From DASUFP01 sp036274495 (GTDB lineage: Bacteria > Bacteroidota > Bacteroidia > AKYH767-A > OLB10), in assembly GCA_036274495.1 (NCBI GenBank), contig DASUFP010000047.1, forward strand, positions 1-63,969: DNA of 63,969 nt, read 5' to 3'. Below the pieces are notes generated by a model that worked only from the letters and a program-made list of their open reading frames with translations, was not told where the DNA came from and made no database searches. The translations under genes and the position numbers were made by a program. Below, in pieces: positions 43,201 through 52,961 of this stretch (positions are counted from its first letter, which is position 1; every line of letters begins with the position of its first letter).

Positions 43201-44244
43201 ATGGCCCGACAACTGCTTATCACTTTCGATTACGAATTATTTTTAGGTAACCGAAGCGGGTTCGTGGAAGACTGCATGCTGGAGCCCACGCGTGCATTAA
43301 ATGCTATCATGAAAAAATATGGCGTAAAAGCAGTATTTTTTGTCGATACCACCTATTTGCTGAGGCTTCAGGAGCAAGCGACTGTTTCGGAGCAATGTAA
43401 GATTGATTTTGATGCGGTAGCCGGTCAACTGATTGACCTGGTGCATTCAGGTCATTATGTTTTTCCGCATGTCCATCCCCATTGGCTGGATGCGAAATAC
43501 ATTCCGAAAATAAACCAGTGGCAGCTGAATGATATTTCCAAATACAGGTTTCATACCATCAGTCCGGCCGAGCGGGAAGCAGTATTTACAGGTTCCGTGG
43601 AGCTTTTATCAAATCTGCTCTCGCCCCATTTTCGCGGCTATCGGGTGGACGGTTTCAGAGCCGGAGGCTGTTGCATACAGCCGTTCGATGATTTCAAACC
43701 TTATTTTGAGAAAAACCGGATCGCCCATGATTTTACAGTCATAGGAGGTATTTATCAGTTTACTGATGTCCAGCACTTTGACTTCTCAAACGCCCCCGAC
43801 AAGCCACACTACCGTTTTTCGGGCGATATCTGCAAAGAAGATCCTAACGGGCCCTTTACTGAATTCAATATCAGCTCAATGGAGTATCCAACCTATACGA
43901 GGCTGTTCCACCGGCTGCTCACCAAGTACCTTTACAAGGTAAAAGGTGACCACACTTTTTATAAAGGAGAGGGGCAGCCCAGCAAAATTATCCCGGGAAT
44001 CGCCCCAAAATCAGATCTGGGCCATGATATTCACAACTCAAAGTGGGAAAGCCTCAGCATAGAACTGCTCACCCGGTCTAAACTTTTGGCATATTTGAAC
44101 TTTCTGGATAAGCATCGGTACATGCATTTTATTTCCCATCCTAAAATGATCAGCAGACATAACCTGAAGACTTTTGAAATATTTCTGGCAAATGCATTTT
44201 CCAGGTACGATATTGAAACCGATTTCAGGAAAATGCTCGTATAA
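43201..44244 (+). CDS. polysaccharide deacetylase-like protein (NodB fold)
   Basis: A 347-aa protein that begins with the NodB motif LLITFDYELFLG (catalytic and metal aspartates), then HPHWLD with HVHPHW as the second metal motif, then RVDGFRAGGCC, which fits motif 3. It keeps the D-x-x / H-xxx-H metal sites expected for carbohydrate esterase family 4, so it probably removes N-acetyl groups from a glycan or acts on a lipid-linked precursor. The domain seems cytoplasmic: no signal peptide. Its role in this cluster would be to change acetyl groups on the sugar repeat. Confidence 0.88.
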   Translation: MARQLLITFDYELFLGNRSGFVEDCMLEPTRALNAIMKKYGVKAVFFVDTTYLLRLQEQATVSEQCKIDFDAVAGQLIDLVHSGHYVFPHVHPHWLDAKYIPKINQWQLNDISKYRFHTISPAEREAVFTGSVELLSNLLSPHFRGYRVDGFRAGGCCIQPFDDFKPYFEKNRIAHDFTVIGGIYQFTDVQHFDFSNAPDKPHYRFSGDICKEDPNGPFTEFNISSMEYPTYTRLFHRLLTKYLYKVKGDHTFYKGEGQPSKIIPGIAPKSDLGHDIHNSKWESLSIELLTRSKLLAYLNFLDKHRYMHFISHPKMISRHNLKTFEIFLANAFSRYDIETDFRKMLV

Positions 44245-44283
44245 GGGTTCACTTTATTCCCGAATTAAGTACCCTCACTTTTT

Positions 44284-45426
44284 ATGATTTACCTAACCTA
44301 TAACGACCAGCCTTCGGGCGTTTATTCCAGTCAAGTAATCGATACAGTGAATTTTATGGGCGAAAGCCATTTCTGCCGCATCAGGCTGGTGGCCTTTATT
44401 TCGATGCGGGGATTCAAGACAAATCGTAGTAAAATAAAAGCTGAAAACCCCGGTGCGCTTGTATTGCCAATTATTCCACGAGCCATGCAATCCTTTTTCA
44501 GCAAAATTCTCTTTTGGATGATTTGCCTTTCCCGTGGAGAACGATCAGTGATCTGTCGTAATGTTCTTGCGTGTCAGCTTGCTTTTTTCGCCCGCCGGGC
44601 CGGACTTGCAATGCGGATTTGCTATGATGGCAGAGGAGCTATAGCTGCCGAATGGAATGAATATGAGGTGGTGCCATCCCAAAAAATGAAAAAGGCCATT
44701 TATGGACTTGAGCGGGAGGCAGTTCTGAATTCAGATTTCCGTATTGCCGTCTCACAGCAGCTGATAAATCACTGGCAAACAGCATTTGAATACCATGGAA
44801 GTGAACATGTGGTTATCCCGTGTACCGTAAATAGCGGATTCAGGCAGGGACTGCCTTCTGAGAACAAGATAACCGCAATCCGACAAGCACTGGATTACAG
44901 CCCGGATGACTTTGTACTCGTATATTCCGGTTCTACAGCCGGCTGGCAGTCCTTCTCCACCTTAGGCCTCATGCTTAAAACCGCCCTGTCGTCCTCACCA
45001 AAAGTAAAACTGCTGTTCCTTTCGGGCCCCGACCCGGCAATAGCTGAAATAAAAACCGCATTTCTCGGCCAGGTGGAACGGAAATGGCTTAAACACACTG
45101 AGGTAACCGACACCCTGCTGGCCTGCGATGCCGGCATCCTCTTCCGCGAACAAAGCGTCACCAACAAAGTGGCAGCCCCAACCAAATTTGCTGAATACCT
45201 TAGCGCCGGATTACCCGTTATTATTTCCGAACATCTGGGCGATTACAGTGACTTTGTGAGGGAACAAAAATGCGGACAGGTGCTGGATGGAACAGATGAG
45301 ATTAAAATCAATCCTGTTTCCTATGCCGAAAAGGAACGTTTAAACAAACTGGTATTTACATTCTTTACCAAACAATCACAAAAAGAAAACTACCTTAGAG
45401 TAGTTTCAGCAATTAACAGTAATTAA
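44284..45426 (+). CDS. glycosyltransferase, GT4-like (divergent)
   Basis: A 380-aa protein with a GT-B architecture. The N-terminal half is weakly conserved (ICYDGRGAIAAEWNEY, EREAVLNSDFRIAVSQQL). The C-terminal half has the GT4 pattern VLVYSGSTAGWQSF, KLLFLSGPDP, LLACDAGILFRE, APTKFAEYLSAGLPVIISE and GDYSDFV. The last segment carries the nucleotide-sugar-binding glutamate. Donor and acceptor are unknown. It lies 5 bp from the next gene and belongs to the same operon. Confidence 0.87.
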   Translation: MIYLTYNDQPSGVYSSQVIDTVNFMGESHFCRIRLVAFISMRGFKTNRSKIKAENPGALVLPIIPRAMQSFFSKILFWMICLSRGERSVICRNVLACQLAFFARRAGLAMRICYDGRGAIAAEWNEYEVVPSQKMKKAIYGLEREAVLNSDFRIAVSQQLINHWQTAFEYHGSEHVVIPCTVNSGFRQGLPSENKITAIRQALDYSPDDFVLVYSGSTAGWQSFSTLGLMLKTALSSSPKVKLLFLSGPDPAIAEIKTAFLGQVERKWLKHTEVTDTLLACDAGILFREQSVTNKVAAPTKFAEYLSAGLPVIISEHLGDYSDFVREQKCGQVLDGTDEIKINPVSYAEKERLNKLVFTFFTKQSQKENYLRVVSAINSN

Positions 45427-45431
45427 AAAAT

Positions 45432-46337
45432 ATGAGCAAAATTCTTATCACAGGCGGAGCAGGATTTATTGGATCGGCAGTAATTAAACATTTACAATCT
45501 GCAGGACATGAATTATTTGTTATCGATAATCTTTCTTTTGGCAACAGAGAATTCATTTCCATCGAAGACTCCCATTTTATGCTGGCAGATATTCTGGACA
45601 AGGAAAAAGTAAATGCCTTTGTGCAATCCGTAAAACCGGAGATCATTATTCACCTGGCGGCAATTCACTTTATACCTTATTGCAATGAGCATCCCTATAC
45701 CTCTTCTGACATAAACATAAGAGGAACTATCAATGTTCTTGATGCAGCTGCCGCGAACAAGGTTAAAAAAGTATTTTTTGCCTCTACTGCCGCTGTATAT
45801 CCGATTTACGACGAAGCAGTCGGAGAATTACATGCAACAGGACCTTTGGATATTTATGGATTATCAAAACTTACCGGCGAACATCTTTGTAACGAATTTC
45901 ACCTTAAGACCGGCATCCCTACAGTAGTATGCAGGTTTTTCAATGCATTCGGCCCTAATGAAACCAATCCGCATCTGATTCCTGAAATACAAAAACAGAT
46001 ACTGGGCGGCAACCGAAAAATCAAACTCGGCAATTTAACACCAAAGCGGGATTTTATCCATACATATGATATGGCCCGGGCTGTTGAAACATTACTTGAA
46101 AAAACAGGAGAAGGCCTACACACCTACAACCTGGGAAGAGGTATTGAATATTCGGTAACAGAAATCGTTGACGCTTTTGCCAAGGCTATTGGTGAGCCAA
46201 TTGAAATTGAAGTTGACCCGGCACGAGTAAGGAAAGTTGAACGAATGCATCTGCTTGCCGATGTTTCAAAATTAAAAGCCTTGGGATGGGAGCCTCGAAT
46301 CGGAATTGAGGAAGGCATTAAAACGCTTGTTGAATGA
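45432..46337 (+). CDS. NAD-dependent nucleotide-sugar epimerase (GalE-like SDR)
   Basis: A 301-aa extended SDR: TGGAGFIGSAVIKHL (NAD motif), VIHLAAIHFIPYCN-type strand, FFASTAAVYPIYDEA with Ser/Thr and DIYGLSKLTGEHLCNEF with Tyr and Lys, then TPKRDFIHTYDMARAVE, a hallmark of UDP-sugar epimerases. It is shorter at the C-terminus than E. coli GalE. It is likely to interconvert UDP-Glc and UDP-Gal or N-acetyl or uronic forms, the exact substrate being open. It overlaps the next glycosyltransferase gene by 4 bp (ATGA). Confidence 0.93.
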   Translation: MSKILITGGAGFIGSAVIKHLQSAGHELFVIDNLSFGNREFISIEDSHFMLADILDKEKVNAFVQSVKPEIIIHLAAIHFIPYCNEHPYTSSDINIRGTINVLDAAAANKVKKVFFASTAAVYPIYDEAVGELHATGPLDIYGLSKLTGEHLCNEFHLKTGIPTVVCRFFNAFGPNETNPHLIPEIQKQILGGNRKIKLGNLTPKRDFIHTYDMARAVETLLEKTGEGLHTYNLGRGIEYSVTEIVDAFAKAIGEPIEIEVDPARVRKVERMHLLADVSKLKALGWEPRIGIEEGIKTLVE

Positions 46338-47461
46338 GTCGTATCCCTGTATTATTTTGTACCGATGGCATTTTTCCACATGCAGTTGGCGGAATGCAGC
46401 GTCATTCTAGGCTTTTAGTAGAAGCGTTAAATGCTTCCGGTGAAGCAGACATTACCGTGGTGCACCCGCACCATGGGGTAACTGTTTTTGCTGCCTCATC
46501 GGGGATTAAAGAAATTGCCTTAAAAGAAGCTGATTCTTCAGGCACCTATCTTATAAATTGCTATCACTATTCGAAACAGGTAGCTGAAATCATCAGGGCC
46601 ATGCCGGATGCTGTGGTATATGCTCAGGGGCTTTCAGCATGGTCGGGAATTTCTGAATTCGGAAACCGGGTCATTATTAACCCGCATGGTCTGGAGCCTT
46701 ATCAGGGTCTGACGCTAAACGATAAACTCAGGGGGATTCCTTTCCGTATGATTTTCAATTATCTTTTCAACAAGGCAGCCCGTGTTGTATCGCTCGGAGG
46801 ACGACTTACTCCAATTCTGGAAAGAAGATCGGGTTCAGGAAAAGTAATAGTGCTTCCGAATGCGGTAAATGTTCCTGACCATGAGCCCAGGAATTTTGAA
46901 CATTCCCCTGTTAAGTTTCTTTTTGTCGGAAGATTTGCTTTTAACAAAGGCATAAATGTTTTGATTGACGCCGCTGAACTATTGATGCAGGAAGGTTATA
47001 CACAAAAAGTGGAATTCTATCTTGTTGGGAAAGGTCCTTTATGGGATCACTATAACAATAACCGAAGATCTGCGGTAGTACATTATCTTGGGTTTGCGGA
47101 TGACGATATGCTGAATAATCTGTACAAAACATGTGACGTATTTGTACTGCCGACACTCTTTGAAGGAATGCCTACTGTTGTGCTGGAAGCAATGGCACAT
47201 GGAATGGCCGTTATTGTAACCGACGTTGGCGCAACACTTGAGATGGTTGGTGCCGACAACGGAACCATCATCGAGAAAAATGACAAATATTCACTTGCAG
47301 CTGCTGTTAAATCTTACCTGCAACTTAATCCGGAACAACGTAAAAATCTTTCGAACAGCTCCTGGAAAAAGGTAAGCGAACGGTTTACCTGGCAAAAAGT
47401 GGCTGCCCATCATATGAACCTGTTTAAGGAATTGCATTCAGAAATAAGTAAGAATGGGTGA
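46334..47461 (+). CDS. glycosyltransferase family 4
   Basis: A 375-aa GT4 enzyme: N-terminal glycine-rich turn GIFPHAVGGMQRHSRLLVEAL, then INPHGLEPYQGLTL, VVSLGGRLTPILERR (acceptor domain), VKFLFVGRFAFNKGINVLIDAAE (hinge of the donor domain), YLGFADDDMLNNLYKTCDVF and PTLFEGMPTVVLEAMAHGMAV (E-x7-E nucleotide-sugar motif). A retaining transferase, probably working on the lipid-linked polysaccharide unit. It overlaps both neighbours (4 bp upstream, 8 bp downstream). Confidence 0.94.
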   Translation: MSRIPVLFCTDGIFPHAVGGMQRHSRLLVEALNASGEADITVVHPHHGVTVFAASSGIKEIALKEADSSGTYLINCYHYSKQVAEIIRAMPDAVVYAQGLSAWSGISEFGNRVIINPHGLEPYQGLTLNDKLRGIPFRMIFNYLFNKAARVVSLGGRLTPILERRSGSGKVIVLPNAVNVPDHEPRNFEHSPVKFLFVGRFAFNKGINVLIDAAELLMQEGYTQKVEFYLVGKGPLWDHYNNNRRSAVVHYLGFADDDMLNNLYKTCDVFVLPTLFEGMPTVVLEAMAHGMAVIVTDVGATLEMVGADNGTIIEKNDKYSLAAAVKSYLQLNPEQRKNLSNSSWKKVSERFTWQKVAAHHMNLFKELHSEISKNG

Positions 47462-48827
47462 TTTTTTGAAACGGAACACTCAGTTTGTGGTCCTCATGGC
47501 AATATGGGTGGCTGCCGGGTGGATTGCATCACCTCTTGGACTTGCTGTTGTACCATTGTCAGTCCTGCTGCTGAAACAAAAGCACATGTATGCTGAGCTG
47601 ATTATTGGTTTCATTTTTATTCTTATTCTTTCTGACAGCAGACAATATCAGCTGGCATTTGCCAAGGATGTAAAGAATTTTTACATATTGTTATTGACAG
47701 CATTTTATCTTTTCGACCGTAAACAATTTACGACCAAGAACTCACTTATTATCCCGTTCATCCCCTTTCTCATTTGGTCAACGGCAATGCTGATTAATAG
47801 TCCGCAACTGAGTCTTGCGATTCAGAAGACAATGTCGTATGCACTGTTGTTCCTGGTAACGCCGGCCTTTTTCTATAAGGCTTATCAGGATAAGGGACCC
47901 ATGTTTTTGCGTGACTTCATTTATTTTGTCACACTTCTGCTGATAATCGGGTTAATACTGATTCCGGTGAAGTATGATTTTGTATATCTGGCAGGCAGGT
48001 ACAACGGAATATTGGGGAATCCCAATGGCCTGGGCATTTTCGCCACCATGTTTTTTATTTTACTGAGTTGTACCCAGATAAAGTTCAAAGAGCTGTTCAC
48101 TAAAAATGAACTCATATTCATATATGCTATTCTGATGGTTTCAATAGTTTTATCAGGCTCCAGGAATACGCTGATGTCGATTATTATTTTTCTTGCTTTC
48201 ACAAAATTTTATAAACTCTCTTACTGGTATGGATTTATGGCTGTGATTGGAGCAGCCGTATTATATCAGACAGTTTTTACTAATCTGCCAACGATTCTTG
48301 AAGCACTCGGGCTTGCAAAGGCCCTCCGGGCCGACTCCATTGAAAACGGATCGGGTCGAATGGTGGCATGGATGTTTGCCTGGCAGCGGCTTAACACCGA
48401 CGTGAAATTATTTATTATGGGTGGCGGGTTTGCCTACGATGAATATATTTTCATGATCAACCAGAAAGCTCTTAACATGCTGGGCCATCAGGGAGGTGTA
48501 CATAACACCTACCTGGCATTGTGGTTAAACACCGGAATCATCGGGCTTACACTTTGGGTAGTCGGATTTCTCAGAACCATATTTAATGCGGTGAAAATCT
48601 CATTTACCGCGTTTCCAATAATGTATGCTGCCCTCTTTTCGGGAACGTTTGAAGCCTGGCTGATGGGGTCGTTGAATCCATATACAATTATGTTTCTGTT
48701 TGTACTGACACTTATCACAACCGGAAACGAAAAATTCAAAGATCACGAACACTATTCAGCTACAGCGGATCATCCCGGAGAAACAAAACAGCCTTTAAAA
48801 GAAATCGAAAAAGTTCATGCAAGCTGA
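47454..48827 (+). CDS. O-antigen polymerase/ligase-like membrane protein (Wzy/WaaL family)
   Basis: A 457-aa protein with about 10-12 membrane helices and a large loop (about residues 275-340) near HQGGVHNTYLALWLNTGIIGL, the Wzy_C/WaaL motif with the histidine. Before it, GRYNGILGNPNGLGIFATMFF is the periplasmic loop with the arginine pattern of these families. It either joins repeat units into a chain (Wzy) or joins chains to lipid A or protein (WaaL). With a Wzz-type protein at the head of the cluster, Wzy is the better fit. It overlaps both neighbours. Confidence 0.9.
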   Translation: MGDFLKRNTQFVVLMAIWVAAGWIASPLGLAVVPLSVLLLKQKHMYAELIIGFIFILILSDSRQYQLAFAKDVKNFYILLLTAFYLFDRKQFTTKNSLIIPFIPFLIWSTAMLINSPQLSLAIQKTMSYALLFLVTPAFFYKAYQDKGPMFLRDFIYFVTLLLIIGLILIPVKYDFVYLAGRYNGILGNPNGLGIFATMFFILLSCTQIKFKELFTKNELIFIYAILMVSIVLSGSRNTLMSIIIFLAFTKFYKLSYWYGFMAVIGAAVLYQTVFTNLPTILEALGLAKALRADSIENGSGRMVAWMFAWQRLNTDVKLFIMGGGFAYDEYIFMINQKALNMLGHQGGVHNTYLALWLNTGIIGLTLWVVGFLRTIFNAVKISFTAFPIMYAALFSGTFEAWLMGSLNPYTIMFLFVLTLITTGNEKFKDHEHYSATADHPGETKQPLKEIEKVHAS

Positions 48828-49971
48828 ATCGCGGAAGAAGATACTGGTGTTTATTGATTGGTATTTGCCGGGTTTCAGAGCAGGAGGACCTATAAGATCC
48901 TGCGCCAATCTGGTTAGCCGGATGGAGTCCCATTTTCACTTCAAAATAATTACAGGCGATACCGATTTAGGTGCCTCACAACCTTATGCGGGAATAAAAT
49001 CCAATGACTGGAATAAACTTGGCGGAGGGGAAGAGGTATTTTATTGCAAACGAACTTTTCTTTCTCATACCTCACTGGATGCTTTGGTACGTAAAGAATC
49101 TCCTGATGTCATTTACCTGAACAGTCTGTTTTCACAGTGGTATACGCTTGTGCCTTTAATTATTGCCAAACGTTACGGTAAAGCTAAAGTGGTGGTAGCT
49201 CCGCGGGGGATGCTGAGTCCGGGTGCCCTGAGTATTAAACCGGCTAAAAAGAAACTTTTCCTCACGTTTGCAAAAACGATGCGTTTGTTTCGCAATGTTA
49301 CGTGGCATGCAAGTACCGAAGTTGAAGTTGCTGAAATAAGGTCGGTGTTTGGTTCCGGAGCGCACGTTATTCATGCCATGAATCTCACTCCCCTGAGAAA
49401 TAAAATGAGAACTGAACGTAAAAAAACGCCGGGAACGGTAAACCTTGTATACATTGGAAGAATCAGTGAAGTAAAAAATCCGCTTCAGGCGATAGAATCG
49501 CTGGCGCTCCTGCCATCCGACAAAAAAGTATCATTCGATTTATATGGTCCGGCAGATAATGCAGAGTACCTTCAGCGATGTGAAGCCGCAATTGATAAGT
49601 TACCCGATAATATAACTGCCCGGCTAATGGGTCCTGTCGAAAACGACAAAGTTCCTGAATTGCTCTCCCGGGCTCACTTTTTTTATATGCTGACGTTCAA
49701 CGAAAATTTCGGTCACGCCATAGTTGAAGCCTTCTCTGCAGGATGCCCCGTCATCATCAGCAATTGCACGCCATGGAAACAGTTGGAGGCCCGAAAGTGC
49801 GGGTGGGATCTAAACTTATCCAAGCCGGACGCAATTCAAAAGGCCCTTTCAGCTGCCTGTCAGATGGATCAGCAACAATATGATGAATGGTCTGAAGCGG
49901 CAACTGCGTTTGGGGAATCGGTTACTAAAAACGATCTTCACGTAACCAATACGATAAAATTATTCAGCTGA
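48817..49971 (+). CDS. glycosyltransferase family 4
   Basis: A 384-aa GT-B enzyme: start GFRAGGPIRSCANLVSRM (acceptor-side glycine turn), VVVAPRGMLSPGALSIKPAKK, VNLVYIGRISEVKNPLQAIESL, LDLYGPADNAEYLQ-type donor strand, AHFFYMLTFNENFGHAIVEAFSAGCPV (nucleotide-sugar E-x7-E). The pattern APRGML is typical for the WbaZ/WcaI-like GT4 branch. It overlaps the polymerase gene by 11 bp. The sugar added is unknown. Confidence 0.93.
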   Translation: MQAESRKKILVFIDWYLPGFRAGGPIRSCANLVSRMESHFHFKIITGDTDLGASQPYAGIKSNDWNKLGGGEEVFYCKRTFLSHTSLDALVRKESPDVIYLNSLFSQWYTLVPLIIAKRYGKAKVVVAPRGMLSPGALSIKPAKKKLFLTFAKTMRLFRNVTWHASTEVEVAEIRSVFGSGAHVIHAMNLTPLRNKMRTERKKTPGTVNLVYIGRISEVKNPLQAIESLALLPSDKKVSFDLYGPADNAEYLQRCEAAIDKLPDNITARLMGPVENDKVPELLSRAHFFYMLTFNENFGHAIVEAFSAGCPVIISNCTPWKQLEARKCGWDLNLSKPDAIQKALSAACQMDQQQYDEWSEAATAFGESVTKNDLHVTNTIKLFS

Positions 49972-49984
49972 TCGAAGTTAGGGA

Positions 49985-51067
49985 ATGAATTCAACATCTG
50001 TAAACAAACAAAAAAAAGCCCTATTCCTTTTCACCGAACTGGCCGGCTACATCCTGAATTGCATGAAGGAGCTTGCCGCAGAAGGTTCAGCACAGGTCCA
50101 TGTGGTACGCTGGCCGGTTAATGCCGTTGCTCCCTTTAAGTTTAAACTTGACGGAGAAAATATTTTTTATCATGAACGTAAAGAGCTTTCGGACGAGGCG
50201 TTAATTGATTTTGTTGATAAGCTGCAGCCGGATATTATTTTTTGCAGTGGCTGGATCGATAAGGGTTATTTAAAAATATGCAGCGCGTATAAAGGAAAAA
50301 TAAAAACTGTATTGACCTTCGATAATCCATGGAGAAACACGCTTAAACAAAATCTCGCAGCACTTGCCGGCAAGTATTACATCCGTAAATACTTTTCACA
50401 TTGCTGGGTATCGGGCGCTCCACAGCACATATATGCGCAAAAGCTCGGGTTTAATAATGATACTATTACCGATGGGTTTTATTCGTGTGATTACAATTAC
50501 TTTCACAGGCTATACGAAGAATACCGTCCTGAAAAAATCAAACACTTTCCGAAAAGAATACTTTTTGTGGGAAGGTATACGCGGCTGAAAGGTGTGAGAG
50601 AACTCTGGCAGGCATTTGTTAAATTTCAACAGGAACAGCCTGGTGAATGGGAATTATGGTGTCTTGGAAAAGGAGAGCTGGAAAAAGACTTTCCGGTTCA
50701 TGATAAGATTAAAAATTTCGGATTTGTACAGCCCGATGAGTTAAACCGGTTTATCCGGGGGGCCGGTGTATTTATTTTGCCAAGTCATTACGAACATTGG
50801 GGTGTTGTGGTTCATGAATATGCCGCATGCGGATTCCCATTGATTTGTTCAACAACAACAAGCGCCGCAACTACCTTTCTAAGGGAAGGCGAAAATGGAT
50901 TTTTACATGCACCCTGCAGTGTTGATGCACTGGTTGAGGTGTTTAAATTATTGAATCAAACTCCGGTAGAACAACTGATTGCAATGGGAGATCGCAGCGC
51001 TGAATTAGCAGCTGCCATTACTCCTGCAACATGGATTGCTTCTGTAAAAAAATATTTAAACAATTAA
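49985..51067 (+). CDS. glycosyltransferase family 4
   Basis: A 360-aa GT-B enzyme. The donor domain is clear: RILFVGRYTRLKGVRELWQAF, KDFPVHDKIKNFGFVQPDEL, FILPSHYEHWGVVVHEYAACGFPL (E-x7-E), STTTSAATTFLREGENGFLH. The N-terminal acceptor domain (IDKGYLKICSAYKGKIKTVLTF) is less typical. It lies 13 bp after the preceding transferase and 6 bp before the asparagine-synthetase-like gene. Confidence 0.93.
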   Translation: MNSTSVNKQKKALFLFTELAGYILNCMKELAAEGSAQVHVVRWPVNAVAPFKFKLDGENIFYHERKELSDEALIDFVDKLQPDIIFCSGWIDKGYLKICSAYKGKIKTVLTFDNPWRNTLKQNLAALAGKYYIRKYFSHCWVSGAPQHIYAQKLGFNNDTITDGFYSCDYNYFHRLYEEYRPEKIKHFPKRILFVGRYTRLKGVRELWQAFVKFQQEQPGEWELWCLGKGELEKDFPVHDKIKNFGFVQPDELNRFIRGAGVFILPSHYEHWGVVVHEYAACGFPLICSTTTSAATTFLREGENGFLHAPCSVDALVEVFKLLNQTPVEQLIAMGDRSAELAAAITPATWIASVKKYLNN

Positions 51068-51073
51068 CTGAAT

Positions 51074-52948
51074 ATGTGTGGCATAGCGGGAATATTCGGC
51101 TCGGAACGTACAGAATACCTTCGTCAAAAGACAGAGGTTATGACACGTTGCATTGCGCACCGGGGTCCCGATGATGAGGGCATATTTGCTGAAGGGCCTG
51201 TAGCACTTGGACACCGAAGGCTAGCCATCATTGATCTTTCACCTGCCGGCCATCAGCCGATGCATCTTTCAGACACATCGTTAACCATTGTATACAACGG
51301 AGAAATATACAATTATAAAGAAATCAGAAAAGAGTTAACTGAATACACTTTTGTAAGCGACAGCGACACTGAAGTCATACTGGCTGCTTATAAAAAATGG
51401 GGCGAATCATTTGTCAACCGGTTAAATGGCATGTTTGCCTTTGCCATTTTTGATGCCGAAAAACAGGAATTATTTTTATCCCGCGACAGGCTGGGCATCA
51501 AACCTCTTTATTATTACACCATAGGAGACACCTTTCTGTTTTCTTCTGAAATCAGAAGCCTGCTTGCATCAGGACTCGTGCCCCGATCCATAAATACCGG
51601 CGCCCTTACCGATTATTTCAGTTATCAGACCGTACATGCACCCGAAACACTCGTTAAAGATGTATTGATGCTAATGCCGGGCCACTCGATGAAAGTAACT
51701 TTGAATGGAAAAACCATTACTAAATATTGGGGACTGACTGAAAATGTATCGAACGAATCAAAAGGAAAATCATATGCAGAGGTGTGCGAAGATGTTCGTA
51801 CACTTCTAACCGCATCTGTTAACCGCAGGTTGGTAAGTGATGTTCCTTTTGGTGCGTTTCTTTCAGGAGGAATTGATTCCTCGGCAGTTGTTGGACTGAT
51901 GTCGCAGCAAATGAGCCGGCCTGTTAAAACATTCAACATAGCATTTGATGAGGGTGCCTTCAGTGAGGCCGTTTATGCAAGAAAAATAGCGGAACGATTT
52001 GCCACCGAACACCATGAGTTCAGGCTTACTCCCGGTGACTTTCTCAACTACCTTCCCGATGCGCTTATGGCGCTTGATCACCCAAGCGGTGACGGACCAA
52101 ATTCGTGGATAGTTTCAAAAATTACCAGGGAAAACGGAATTACGATGGCACTATCAGGGCTCGGTGGCGACGAATTGTTTGCCGGATATCCTGTGTTTAG
52201 TCGTACAGTCCGTATCGAACGTATGAAATGGCTGGGATTGTTGTCGAAAGCCGGGCGGACATTTACAGGTAGTATATTGGCTAAATTAAAACAGGGAGCA
52301 ACCGGAGACAAATTGCAGGAATTCCTGAATCTTGAAAACTATTCTATTGAGCATACCTACCCCATTTCGAGAAGGACAAGCCGGCGCAACCGCATCGCAT
52401 CGTTGCTGAACGTTCCGCTGGCTCCTGATCAGACACAACAGATCGTTCATAACCTCATGATTAACGGAGGAGCCCGGTTACCTGTTTTGAGTAAAGTCAG
52501 TATTTCGGAAATTGCAACTTACATGCAGAATGTCCTGCTTCGTGATACCGATCAGATGAGCATGGCGTCGGCACTTGAAGTCAGGGTTCCCTTTATAGAT
52601 TACACACTGGTGGAATATGTTTTGGGAATAAAAGATGAATTTAAGAATCCGGTATTCCCCAAAAAACTACTGGTCGATAGTCTGCAAGGATTGCTTCCTG
52701 ATGAAATTGTTCACAGAAAAAAGATGGGATTTACATTCCCATGGGAACACTGGATAAAAAATGAATTGCGCTCTTTCTGCGAAGACCACATTCATGCGCT
52801 GGCGAATCGTTCCTTTATGAACGGAGCGGAATTGAAGAGCCGCTGGAGCCAATTCCTCAGGGGCGAACCCGGCGCCTCCAGATGGCCCGAATTATGGATT
52901 TGTGTGGTGCTTGAGCATTGGCTTCGTACAAACCAAATAGAAAACTGA
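51074..52948 (+). CDS. asparagine synthetase (glutamine-hydrolysing) or sugar amidotransferase
   Basis: A 624-aa protein with an N-terminal class II glutaminase (MCGIAGIFG, catalytic Cys2; CIAHRGPDDEGIF; LSDTSLTIVYNGEIYNY) and an AsnB-type ATP-pyrophosphatase domain (GAFLSGGIDSSAVVGLM, TMALSGLGGDELFAGYPVF, LRDTDQMSMASALEVRVPF). All catalytic motifs are kept. In polysaccharide clusters such proteins often convert sugar uronic acids to amides. With no other asparagine gene beside it, I favour this over housekeeping asparagine synthesis. The gene is in the middle of the cluster, 6-13 bp from its neighbours. Confidence 0.92.
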   Translation: MCGIAGIFGSERTEYLRQKTEVMTRCIAHRGPDDEGIFAEGPVALGHRRLAIIDLSPAGHQPMHLSDTSLTIVYNGEIYNYKEIRKELTEYTFVSDSDTEVILAAYKKWGESFVNRLNGMFAFAIFDAEKQELFLSRDRLGIKPLYYYTIGDTFLFSSEIRSLLASGLVPRSINTGALTDYFSYQTVHAPETLVKDVLMLMPGHSMKVTLNGKTITKYWGLTENVSNESKGKSYAEVCEDVRTLLTASVNRRLVSDVPFGAFLSGGIDSSAVVGLMSQQMSRPVKTFNIAFDEGAFSEAVYARKIAERFATEHHEFRLTPGDFLNYLPDALMALDHPSGDGPNSWIVSKITRENGITMALSGLGGDELFAGYPVFSRTVRIERMKWLGLLSKAGRTFTGSILAKLKQGATGDKLQEFLNLENYSIEHTYPISRRTSRRNRIASLLNVPLAPDQTQQIVHNLMINGGARLPVLSKVSISEIATYMQNVLLRDTDQMSMASALEVRVPFIDYTLVEYVLGIKDEFKNPVFPKKLLVDSLQGLLPDEIVHRKKMGFTFPWEHWIKNELRSFCEDHIHALANRSFMNGAELKSRWSQFLRGEPGASRWPELWICVVLEHWLRTNQIEN

Positions 52949-52961
52949 CGATATTTGTACC

